From NCBI GenBank assembly GCA_031261045.1, contig JAISKE010000069.1, positions 1 to 10,647 on the forward strand: DNA of 10,647 bases. The letters are read 5' to 3'. Source of the DNA: Mycoplasmataceae bacterium (GTDB taxonomy: Bacteria > Bacillota_I > Bacilli_A > Mycoplasmatales > Mycoplasmoidaceae). The translations under genes and the position numbers were made by a program. Shown here piece by piece: positions 1 to 6,992 of this stretch (its first letter is position 1; each line of letters opens with the position of its first letter). Under the pieces are notes generated by a model, which was not told the DNA's origin, did not search any database, and saw nothing but the letters and a program-made list of their open reading frames with translations.

Positions 1-204
1 TTAAAAGATATTTCTTTATTAACAAAGTCACCATGGTTTGAATCATTCTTATGATCTGTACTAGCGGTTAATGATAAATCATTTTGCGGAGCCGGTGGTT
101 TTTTGGCACAACTAGTGGATACGAGCGGGATGGCAACGATTGCCCCCCCCCGCAAGTAAACTAAAACTAATAATACTACTGATTTTTCTGAATGATTTTC
201 TCAT
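1..204 (-). CDS. Phase-variable surface lipoprotein, 5' part, frameshifted (OFF) at a G9 tract; runs off the window
   Basis: This is the amino-terminal part of a mycoplasma lipoprotein. Translation from the ATG at 204-202 gives a basic start (MRKSFRK) and then a hydrophobic stretch (ISSIISFSLLAGG). A run of nine G follows (plus-strand C at 143-151). With nine G the frame goes to a TAG at 114-112 after 30 codons. With eight G the frame continues as IVAIPLVSTSC-AKKPPAPQ, a good signal peptide with a lipobox-like VSTSC and a polar linker, open to the window edge. The gene therefore looks intact except for tract length, which suggests slipped-strand ON/OFF switching; a base-calling error in the homopolymer is the alternative. 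A ribosome-binding site AAGAGG (221-216) lies 11 bases before the start. The function of the mature protein cannot be judged from the short part visible. Confidence 0.75.
143..151. repeat. Homopolymeric C9/G9 tract (contingency locus)
   Basis: Nine consecutive C on the plus strand read as G9 within the signal-peptide codons of the minus-strand lipoprotein gene. It is the only G/C run of this length in an otherwise AT-rich window. Eight or eleven G would restore the lipoprotein frame. Confidence 0.85.
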
Positions 205-231
205 AATTTGACATACCTCTTATTGATTAAA

Positions 232-237
232 AGTATA
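232..237 (-). promoter_or_regulatory. Candidate -10 box (TATACT) for the lipoprotein gene
   Basis: On the minus strand TATACT lies about 28 bases upstream of the ATG at 204. A weak -35-like ATTGTC (259-254) sits 16 bases further upstream. The predicted transcript would have a leader of about 20 bases carrying the AAGAGG site. This is pattern matching only. Confidence 0.35.
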
Positions 238-333
238 ACTAAATATTATGAACGACAATCATTAATATGTAGGCATTAACCAACGATAAAGAAACTGATT
301 ATTATTTTTTGATATTTATTATAAATAAAGCAC

Positions 334-339
334 TATAAA
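334..339 (+). promoter_or_regulatory. Candidate -10 box (TATAAA) placed six bases before the permease ATG
   Basis: TATAAA at 334-339 is followed by exactly six bases and then ATG at 346, so transcription starting 6-7 bases after the box would begin at or next to the start codon. No ribosome-binding site precedes this ATG. A -35-like TTGATA lies at 309-314 with a rather long 19-base spacer. Confidence 0.5.
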
Positions 340-345
340 TAATAT

Positions 346-2277
346 ATGAGCAAGAAAAAGCTAGGTAAAGGCAAAAGCAAAAAACTATCTTTAGGACAAT
401 TTGCCTGATACGGTTTCAACATGACCGTTGGAATTGCTTTCTTAGGAAGTTTGTCTGTCTTAACTAACGGTGGTGCAGGAAGCGGAACCGATGGTGGTAG
501 ATCTGGTGATGGATTAGGGTATCACACCATTTGATTAATGACACTGCTTGGTTTGGTGGCTGGAGCGTGTGCTTTTGCTTTCACCAAGTTATCTCGACAT
601 CACAAAGCAGATCAGAACGGTGGAGCATACATTTATTCTAGAGGTTCTTTAGGCAGACTAGCCGGGTTTTTAACTGGCTTTCTTACATATTTATTATTGC
701 CATTAATTACGGCTAATACGGTGTTAATGTTTTTTAAAGTCTTCTTTGATCCTGGGATGGCGGCTGGAGGAGATTCTTCTTATTGGCTGGTAAAATGATT
801 AAATCCTCTACAAAATTGACGGAGTTTAGCGCTAGACTTAGCCAGTATTTTGGTAGCTGCGGGCTTTACATTATTTTCGTTTTTCGGAACAAGTATTTAC
901 AAAAAGTTTGCTAAATATTCATTAGCTATTAAATGAATCACTACGGGAATTATGGTACTCTTTGCCATAGTACTAATTGTTATGAATGGTGTGTCTAACA
1001 ATCACTTTTCCAATGCCACAGGGTGAACCCATAATGGGAATTCGCAACTGCACATCGGGACATTCTTATCTGGTTTTTGTGCCTGTTTTTATTATTTTAC
1101 GGGTTTTGAATCATACGCCACAAATAGTTCATTATTAGAAGACCCTAATAAAATGAGTAAAGGTATTATTATTGTTGCCATTGCATCCACTTTATTTTAC
1201 ATTATTATCACTATATTATTTATGTTAGCTACTTCTACTTTTTACGCAAACGTCTTTACAGGATTTTGAAGGTTCTTTGGCCCAGCATATACCGATTCCA
1301 ATGGAGTAGTACATGCGGCTGGGCCAGCACATAAAGCCCTTGGTTTCATGTTTTATGCAGGCCCTTTAATAATGCTAGTTGGCAATATTATGATGCGGGG
1401 CAATCTAGTTTCGCAATGCTCGATTTACGGAGGATCATCACTCCAACCATTATCTACCGAAGGATATATCTCGCCAGCATTTAATGAAGTTAATACTGAA
1501 GGATTCCCTTTAAAAGCCATGAAATTACACATCATCATTGTCCTATTAACTTTGGGAATGTGGTTGATTGTACCAGATATTATTTTAGGTATTACTGGGT
1601 CGACTTTTATCAACATTAATACGATTATTTCTGCAACTAGTGCATTCTATTGTTGTGTTTATATGATTATTTTAGCGAGCTTATTAAACTATGCTTTCAA
1701 GAAAGTCATAAAAGTGCCAATATGGGAACAAATCATTTACATTACGGTATTCATTTTCTTATTAGTTATTTTAGTGTACCATTTTGAAGATTTAATTGCT
1801 ACAGCTGTAAATACACCAAACGTTTCTAATATTGCGGCCGCGGGGATTGAAATTATATTCATTGTGGCAATGTTTACGATTATTTTTGTTACTTACTTTA
1901 CTTATTACAAAACAAAAGTTCAAAAAAGAAATTCCACAGATCCAAGAATTCAATGAGCTAAAGATTCTGACTTTAGAGTGTTCGATGGTTGAAAATACGT
2001 TAAAGAGAAATTAGCGTCCAAATTAAACAAATTTATTAAGAAACCAAAGAAAACCATTTATAGTTGTAACCACATATATCAAAAGGCTAAAAAAGATATA
2101 TTACAATACGAGATTTATAGTGAAAACGTGGAACATTATAATGCGCAGCGTCACATTGATGTGCATAATGAGATATTTAAAAATAATCAGGAAGCGATAG
2201 AAACCTTACGACACTTTAAGCAAGTAGTAAACAAATATACACCGAAAGAGAAAAAACGTATGATAAGGCCAAGTTAA
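346..2277 (+). CDS. APC-family amino-acid/polyamine permease with long cytosolic C-terminal tail
   Basis: This 643-residue integral membrane transporter belongs to the amino acid-polyamine-organocation (APC) superfamily and probably imports or exchanges an amino acid; the substrate cannot be read from sequence. A short lysine-rich start is followed by about twelve hydrophobic segments up to about residue 520. Family-like features are the first helix (GQFAWYGFNMTVGIAFLGSL) and the GFE.....LEDPNK signature after G253-F254-E255, typical of APC helix 6 and the loop after it. A glycine-rich outer loop lies near residues 46-64. The last ~120 residues are charged, Lys- and His-rich and non-hydrophobic, longer than in typical APC permeases of roughly 450-550 residues. 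Several TGA codons are read as Trp. The start has no Shine-Dalgarno site but sits six bases after a -10 box. A small membrane-protein gene follows nine bases later, so the two probably form an operon. Confidence 0.85.
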
Positions 2278-2286
2278 AGGATAAAA

Positions 2287-2838
2287 ATGAAAAATAAAGA
2301 ACAAACTATAACCACCAAAGAAATACCACAGATTCTAAATGCCGGTGAGCGTAAATTGGAGCGTGAAAAGATTCAATTACACATACCAAAATGAATCAAG
2401 ATTGTTTTGCCAATAGCTGCACTAATCACTATTTTAATGTGATTAATATTTTACACTATTATCCATGACCGTAACATTTCTTGAGACCGCGATAATGAAT
2501 CATACCCTATAGACGGTATTACATTTTTAATTTCGGGGATATGTTCTATTATATGTATCGTCGGATCAATTCTATATATTACACGCTATAAAACCAAAAG
2601 ATGGATGTGAGTAGTTATGAGCTTTGTATTCCTTGCTTCTTCATTCGCAATGGTTTATTCATTCATAACTGCCATTGGTTTTTTTCTTAATGAGAACGAT
2701 CCTAATGTTGGCAAATTAATTATGTATGGTTTACGTTATGGTTATGCTTGGACGCTTGCGCTTATTCCACTAGCAGTTTTCATAGTCACCCCCATTATTC
2801 TAGCACCTATTCCTAAACATGTGGACGGAACACTTTAA
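2287..2838 (+). CDS. Hypothetical membrane protein with four predicted helices
   Basis: I do not recognise this 183-residue protein. A polar, charged amino-terminal segment (about 1-35) precedes four hydrophobic segments near residues 37-60, 78-103, 109-136 and 152-177. A short acidic loop (HDRNISWDRDNESY) follows the first helix, and the tail is short and polar. Three TGA codons in the first half are read as Trp, so under the standard code only the part after 2617 would be seen. The ribosome-binding site AAAGGA (2276-2281) overlaps the stop of the upstream permease gene, spacing five bases, so the gene is very likely co-transcribed and possibly translationally coupled with it. An accessory or partner role for the permease is inference from position only. 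Confidence 0.75.
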
Positions 2839-2984
2839 TTAATTATTTCTTTGAAAGTTGTCCAAAACTTAAGGCATCAAGATTTTACGTTTGTATTCAT
2901 ATTAATCTATTTTAAAACAAGCATTATCCTTCGTGTATGAAAATAAAAGAGTAAAAAGACCTTCGGTCCTGCTATTTATAAGGT

Positions 2985-2992
2985 AAGGAGGT
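2985..2992 (+). promoter_or_regulatory. Perfect Shine-Dalgarno site AAGGAGGT
   Basis: This eight-base match to the 16S rRNA 3' end lies four bases before the ATG at 2997. It is the strongest ribosome-binding site in the window and supports the short gene after it. Some neighbouring genes have no such site. Confidence 0.75.
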
Positions 2993-2996
2993 AATT

Positions 2997-3215
2997 ATGA
3001 AATATAATGAACCAAAGAAGTACGATGTGCAAATAGATAAACAAATAAACGAAAAACATTACGAAGCATACATTGCACCGATTCCCGGGCCTAAGAAACC
3101 TAGCTTTCAGTCAATTATGTTAGCTTTTATCCAAGAACAACGCGCTTTTAATAAAATGATTATGGAGCGCATGAACCAAAACGGTTTAAAACCATGAGTT
3201 CCACCCAAACAATAA
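2997..3215 (+). CDS. Small hypothetical soluble protein, 72 residues
   Basis: I do not recognise this protein. It starts at an ATG with a perfect Shine-Dalgarno site four bases upstream, and ends at TAA 3213-3215 when TGA 3195-3197 is read as Trp (…GLKPWVPPKQ). The first third is charged and Lys/Asp/Tyr-rich. A proline/glycine turn (APIPGPKKPS, about residues 27-36) leads into a predicted amphipathic helix (FQSIMLAFIQEQRAFNKM). The C-terminal tail is proline-rich. There is no signal peptide or membrane segment. A rho-independent terminator follows ten bases after the stop, so the gene appears to be a separate unit between the permease pair and the PFL gene. A small regulatory or adaptor role is possible but unsupported. 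Confidence 0.65.
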
Positions 3216-3224
3216 CTTTCTTGG

Positions 3225-3259
3225 AACTTAAGATGCATCAATCTTAAGTTTTCTTTTTA
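3225..3259 (+). terminator. Rho-independent terminator after the 72-residue gene
   Basis: A perfect nine-base stem (AACTTAAGA at 3225-3233 with TCTTAAGTT at 3242-3250) and an eight-base loop are followed by a T-rich run (3249-3259). Two extra G-T pairs can extend the stem. It separates the small upstream gene from the PFL gene. Confidence 0.8.
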
Positions 3260-3300
3260 TTGAAGTAATATTTATATATAAATATTAAGCAAGGAGTCGT

Positions 3301-5430
3301 ATGGTTAAAAAGTGATTCAAAGAATGAGAAGGTTTTACGGCCGGAGCTTGATGTGACGAAGTAGATATCAGAGATTTTATTCAACGTAACTATACGCCTT
3401 ATGATGGGGATGGTAAGTTCTTACAAGGACCAACCAATGCAACTAAAACACTTTGAGATCAGATTCTAAAATTAAATGAGCAAGAAAAGAAAGCTGGTGG
3501 CGTGATTGCCATGGATAAACGTGTTTCTTTCATTGATGCTTACGGACCGGGATATTTAAATAAGAAATTAGAAAAGATTGTTGGTGTGCAAACCGACGAA
3601 CCCTTTAAAAGAGCATACATGCCTATTGGTGGTGTGCGTATGGCACAACAAGCCGCTGAAGCATTCGGTTTTAAAACTGATCCGGAAATTGACGAGATCT
3701 ATACTAAATATCGTAAAACACATAATCAAGCCGTGTTTGATGCTTACACCACCGAAATGAAGAAAGCTCGACACTTACATGTAATTACCGGATTACCTGA
3801 TGCTTATTCTCGTGGGCGAATCATTGGCGACTATCGAAGAGTTGCGTTGTATGGAATTGATTATTTAATTGAAGAAAAGAAGATGACTCGTAACTTAATT
3901 CCATACGATATGAATGACGACGTGATTCGTTTAAGAGAAGAATCAGCTGATCAATTACGAGCTTTGGAAGCGATGAAAAGAATGGCCGGCGTTTATGGCC
4001 ACGATATTTCTAAACCAGCACGTAATGCTCAAGAAGCTGTGCAATGAACCTATTATGGATATCTGGCGGCTGTTAAAGATCAAAACGGTGCTGCCATGTC
4101 GATTGGTCGTGTTTCCACATTCTTAGATGTTTATATTCAACGTGATTTAAAGAAGAAAAAAATTACTGAAATACAAGCGCAAGAATTAATTGATCACTTT
4201 GTGATGAAATTAAGAATCATCAAGTTTATGCGTACACCAGATTACAATGACATCTTTGCGGGAGACCCAATTTGAGCAACCGAATCAATTGGCGGTATGG
4301 GCATTGATGGTCGAACGTTAGTCACCAAGAACTCTTTCCGAATGTTACATACTCTATCTAATATGGGTCCAGCTCCAGAACCAAACTTAACCGTGTTGTG
4401 ATCTAAGAACTTGCCACATAAGTTTAAAGAATTTTGTGCTAAATATTCTATTTTATTTTCATCAATTCAATATGAGTCAGATGATTTAATGAGAGTTTCT
4501 CACGGTGACGATTACGGAATTGCTTGTTGTGGTTCACCAATGAAGATTGGTAAACAAATGCAATTCTTTGGTGCGCGTGCTAATTTAGCGAAAGCGTTGT
4601 TGTATGCTATCAATGGTGGATTTGATGAAATGCATCCTGAACATCAAATTGGTCCGCGTCAAGGTCAAATAGATATTTCTAAACCATTAGACTTCAACGA
4701 AATTAAAGATCGTTATTTAGTAGTTTTAAGATGATTAGCTTCGCTATACATTAAGACACTGAATGTAATTCACTACATGCATGATAAGTATTATTACGAA
4801 GCAGGTCAAATGGCTTTATATGATTTTAATGTTCATCGCTTCTTTGCGACCGGGATTGCGGGATTATCGGTTGTCACTGATTCGTTATCAGCCATCAAAT
4901 ATGCTAAAGTATACCCAATTTGGAAGAAGATCCCTAATAGTGACCGCTACATTGCTACGGATTATCGCGTGGAAGGTGAATATCCTAAATATGGTAACGA
5001 TGATGATAATGTAGATATGATTGCCCAAAATGTGGTACGAGAGTTTGTTAACATGTTAAGACGCCATGCAACTTATCGTCATTCTGAGATTACTACATCC
5101 ATCTTAACAATTACTTCTAATGTGATGTATGGTCGTAATACGGGTGATACTCCAGACGGTAGAAAAGCCGGTATGCCATTTGCTCCTGGAGCTAATCCAA
5201 TGCATGGTAGAGATCAAAATGGAGCAGTTGCTTCATTAGCATCGGTTGCAAAGATTCCATTCAAACACGCAGCCGATGGGGTGTCTAATACTTTCTCCAT
5301 TATCCCAGATGCTCTAGGTAAGTCCGATGATTTGATTGTAACGGCAGGTGATGAATTAGACCTGGGTTACATTAATAAAATCAAAACTAATAAAAAAAAC
5401 ACCAAGCACAAAACCACACATCGCAAATAA
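3301..5430 (+). CDS. pflB: Pyruvate formate-lyase (formate acetyltransferase) body, lacking the C-terminal glycyl-radical domain
   Basis: This 709-residue protein is the catalytic barrel of pyruvate formate-lyase, which converts pyruvate and CoA to acetyl-CoA and formate in the cytoplasm. Landmarks are YGHDISKPA (232-240), the catalytic pair Cys409-Cys410 in GIACCGSPM, the [22 protein letters not shown] stretch (near residues 616-638) and [15 protein letters not shown] (660-674). A complete PFL of about 740-760 residues would then continue directly into the glycyl-radical domain. Here the chain instead acquires a basic tail ([19 protein letters not shown]) and stops at TAA 5428-5430. The missing domain is encoded 18 bases later in the same frame, after a second TAA, as a separate gene. 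Translation starts at ATG 3301 with AAGGAG (3291-3296) four bases upstream. The gene probably has its own promoter in the AT-rich stretch after the preceding terminator (TATAAA at 3277-3282 is a candidate). On its own this chain cannot carry the protein radical. Confidence 0.93.
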
Positions 5431-5436
5431 GGGGTC

Positions 5437-5442
5437 TATAAT
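5437..5442 (+). promoter_or_regulatory. TATAAT -10 box six bases before the glycyl-radical-domain ATG
   Basis: A consensus TATAAT lies between the two in-frame TAA codons that separate the PFL body from the radical domain. Exactly six bases separate it from ATG 5449, predicting a leaderless transcript. No clear -35 box is seen at the expected distance. A ribosome-binding-like AAGGGG (5429-5434) is 14 bases before the ATG, too far to be convincing. Confidence 0.5.
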
Positions 5443-5448
5443 TAAAAT

Positions 5449-5694
5449 ATGAAAAAGAATGTTAGTAGTAAAGAAGGAAATTTAGTTAATCTATTAGATG
5501 GTTACTTTGAAAAAGGCGCCCACCATCTAAATGTTAATGTATTAACTAAAGAAACTTTGTTAGAAGCACAAAAACATCCAGAGAAATACCCTCAACTGAC
5601 TGTGCGAATTAGTGGTTATGCAGTTAACTTTGTAAAATTATCTAAAGCGCAACAAGATGATATTATTCATCGAACCTTCCATTCACATATGTAA
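5449..5694 (+). CDS. Stand-alone glycyl-radical domain protein, predicted small subunit of split PFL (GrcA/YfiD-like)
   Basis: This 81-residue protein is the C-terminal domain of pyruvate formate-lyase encoded as its own gene. It contains [10 protein letters not shown] (11-20), the [12 protein letters not shown] segment (26-37) and the radical site RISGYAVNF, with Gly56 the residue activated to a glycyl radical. It ends with the usual PFL C-terminus (…RTFHSHM). It resembles E. coli YfiD/GrcA in principle, but is shorter and here appears to supply the only radical domain for the upstream chain, which lacks one. It lies in the same frame as the PFL body, separated by TAA, four codons, a second TAA and one codon. 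It has its own Met, a short polar lead (KKNVSSKEG) and a TATAAT six bases upstream. The two chains sum to 790 residues, more than a normal PFL, fitting insertion of new ends at a domain boundary rather than a single nonsense change. A strong terminator follows. Confidence 0.88.
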   Translation: MKKNVSSKEGNLVNLLDGYFEKGAHHLNVNVLTKETLLEAQKHPEKYPQLTVRISGYAVNFVKLSKAQQDDIIHRTFHSHM

Positions 5695-5713
5695 CCATGA
5701 ATTGTCCAAAAAC

Positions 5714-5747
5714 TACCCTATATATTAATATATAGGGTATTTATTTT
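5714..5747 (+). terminator. Strong hairpin terminator after the glycyl-radical gene
   Basis: A perfect 26-base palindrome (5714-5739; arms TACCCTATATA and TATATAGGGTA around TTAA) is followed by a T-rich run. An A-rich run (5708-5712) precedes it, so it could also act on the opposite strand. It ends the PFL transcript 20 bases after the stop codon. Confidence 0.85.
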
Positions 5748-5773
5748 GTCAAAATTTTAAGGATGAAGATATA

Positions 5774-5779
5774 TATAAT
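5774..5779 (+). promoter_or_regulatory. TATAAT -10 box six bases before the anchored-protein ATG
   Basis: TATAAT at 5774-5779, six bases, then ATG 5786: the same leaderless geometry as at 5437 and 6248. It lies just after the terminator at 5714-5747, so the next gene needs its own promoter. The nearest -35-like TTGTCA (5746-5751) is 22 bases away, longer than optimal. Confidence 0.55.
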
Positions 5780-5785
5780 ACGAGT

Positions 5786-6244
5786 ATGAACAAACTTAGT
5801 AAGAATCAAATAATTAGTTTATGTGTGGGTGGTGTATTAGGGGCGACAGCTATTAGTGTTGCCGGAGTAGTAATATCTCAAGCCGTTAAACATAATGGAT
5901 TATTTGAAGACAAACGTGTAGATATTGCTTTTGAATCTGGCGCCAATACATTAGCGTATGGTGGTACCGACGTGATTCAAGCTACATTTACCAATGTTGT
6001 AGGTAATTGTGAATGGCATTTCACAATTGAAGATCAACAATTACATTACGATCATACTATTATTAGCCAGACTCATGACGGTATTGAAATTAATAGTTTT
6101 GGTGACAACAATAGCGAAATATCATTTGTTAACACATCCAATCAATATAAGCCAATTTACATTCAAAACATCTATGCAACGGTAGATTACCAAAACAGTA
6201 ATGAATCAATTACGATAACCGCATTGCCTGCATTAATTAAATAA
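5786..6244 (+). CDS. Membrane-anchored extracellular protein, possible single beta-sandwich domain
   Basis: I do not recognise this 152-residue protein. A short polar start (MNKLSKNQ) precedes one hydrophobic segment (about residues 9-33, rich in Gly, Ala, Val and Ile). This looks like an uncleaved signal anchor; the only Cys inside it (Cys13) is not in a lipobox. The rest is polar, has alternating hydrophobic residues and many Thr, Asn and Ser, and reads like a small beta-sandwich (Ig-like) fold, for example ANTLAYGGTDVIQATFT and ISFVNTSNQYKPIYI; this fold guess is weak. It would face the outside of the cell. It sits between the two PFL genes and the PFL activase but has its own -10 box after a terminator. 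Its final codons contain a possible -35 box for the activase gene. A link to PFL is only positional. Confidence 0.65.
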   Translation: MNKLSKNQIISLCVGGVLGATAISVAGVVISQAVKHNGLFEDKRVDIAFESGANTLAYGGTDVIQATFTNVVGNCEWHFTIEDQQLHYDHTIISQTHDGIEINSFGDNNSEISFVNTSNQYKPIYIQNIYATVDYQNSNESITITALPALIK

Positions 6245-6247
6245 CCA

Positions 6248-6253
6248 TATAAT
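6248..6253 (+). promoter_or_regulatory. TATAAT -10 box for the PFL-activase gene, six bases before an AUG-UAA
   Basis: TATAAT at 6248-6253 with a -35-like TTGCCT (6224-6229), spacer 18 bases, inside the end of the preceding gene. Six bases after the box is ATG 6260-6262, immediately followed by TAA in the same frame as the activase. The mRNA is predicted to begin at or near this AUG. Confidence 0.5.
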
Positions 6254-6265
6254 TGTGGCATGTAA

Positions 6266-6982
6266 ATAAGTGCCCCATATTTTAAAATTGAAACCTTTGG
6301 AGCTGTCGACGGCCCGGGAGTTAGATTAGTGGTTTTTCTACAAGGCTGTCCTTACCGTTGTATATATTGTCACAACCCAGAATCATGAAGTAATAAAAAA
6401 ACACTAAGGATTACGACAGATGGAGTATTAGATTTATTCAATAAGAATCGAACGTTCTACAAAAATGGCGGAATTACCTTAAGTGGCGGTGAACCTTTGT
6501 TACATTTAGACTTCTGTATTGAATTAGCTAAGAAATGTTTATCTCAAAAAATTAATTTAGCATTAGATACTTCTGGATGTACATTTACTAAAACTAATTT
6601 GAGAAAATTCAAACAACTAATTAAGTATAAACCGCTGTGATTAGTAGATATTAAACACATTAATTCTAAAAAGCATCAATACACTACTGGGGTGTCACAT
6701 CAATATGAATTAGATTTAATTAAATTTTTAGAACGACAACATCAAAAATATTGAATTAGACAAGTGATAGTGCCTGGTGTAACTGATGATAAGAAAGATT
6801 TAAAATTACTTGGAAAATTTATTAAAAACTTAAAATGAATGACTAGATTCGAATTACTACCATATCATAAATTAGCAATAAAAAAATATCGAGAATTAGG
6901 CATTCCTTATAAAATAGCTAAAGTGATTCCACCAACTAAGGCTCAAGTAGCCAAAGCTAAATCAATTATTCAGAGAGTTTAA
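6266..6982 (+). CDS. pflA: Pyruvate formate-lyase-activating enzyme (radical SAM), no ATG start available
   Basis: This is the radical SAM enzyme that uses S-adenosylmethionine and a [4Fe-4S] cluster to make the glycyl radical on PFL, here expected to act on Gly56 of the 81-residue protein. Visible are [12 protein letters not shown] near the start, the cluster motif CX3CX2C (CPYRCIYC), [12 protein letters not shown] for SAM binding, [22 protein letters not shown] and the C-terminal [16 protein letters not shown]. All are standard for this enzyme. From the first codon after the upstream TAA (6263-6265) it has 238 residues, close to the usual 240-250. No ATG or plausible GTG/TTG lies before the conserved DGPG motif. 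ATA 6266 or ATT 6287 are the possible starts. The natural ATG at 6260 is in frame but followed at once by TAA. Either a nonsense change hit codon 2, or translation uses a non-AUG start or reinitiation. The body has no other defect. Confidence 0.88.
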
Positions 6983-6992
6983 TAATTATCAG

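Noticed and set aside
1425..1616. Minus-strand ORF of 63 codons
   Set aside because: It lies wholly inside the APC permease gene on the other strand, and its translation shows no family features.
2937..2954. Tiny ORF MKIKE upstream of the 72-residue gene
   Set aside because: Five codons, no ribosome-binding site, and only a 4/6 match to a -10 box; indistinguishable from chance.
2959..2969. Small hairpin GACC-TTC-GGTC before the 72-residue gene
   Set aside because: Only four pairs, no T run, and no matching alternative structure over the ribosome-binding site; too weak for a riboswitch or terminator call.
3568..3774. ORFs on both strands (also 3578-3760 plus) inside the PFL gene
   Set aside because: Shadows of the conserved PFL reading frame.
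5428..5445. Recoding of TAA as a sense codon to explain stops in the PFL and activase genes
   Set aside because: Nearly all intact genes in the window end at TAA exactly where their families end, so TAA is a normal stop here.
5700..5712. TTGTCCAAAA shared with 2858-2867
   Set aside because: A ten-base match after two genes with no extended similarity; expected at this scale in AT-rich DNA.
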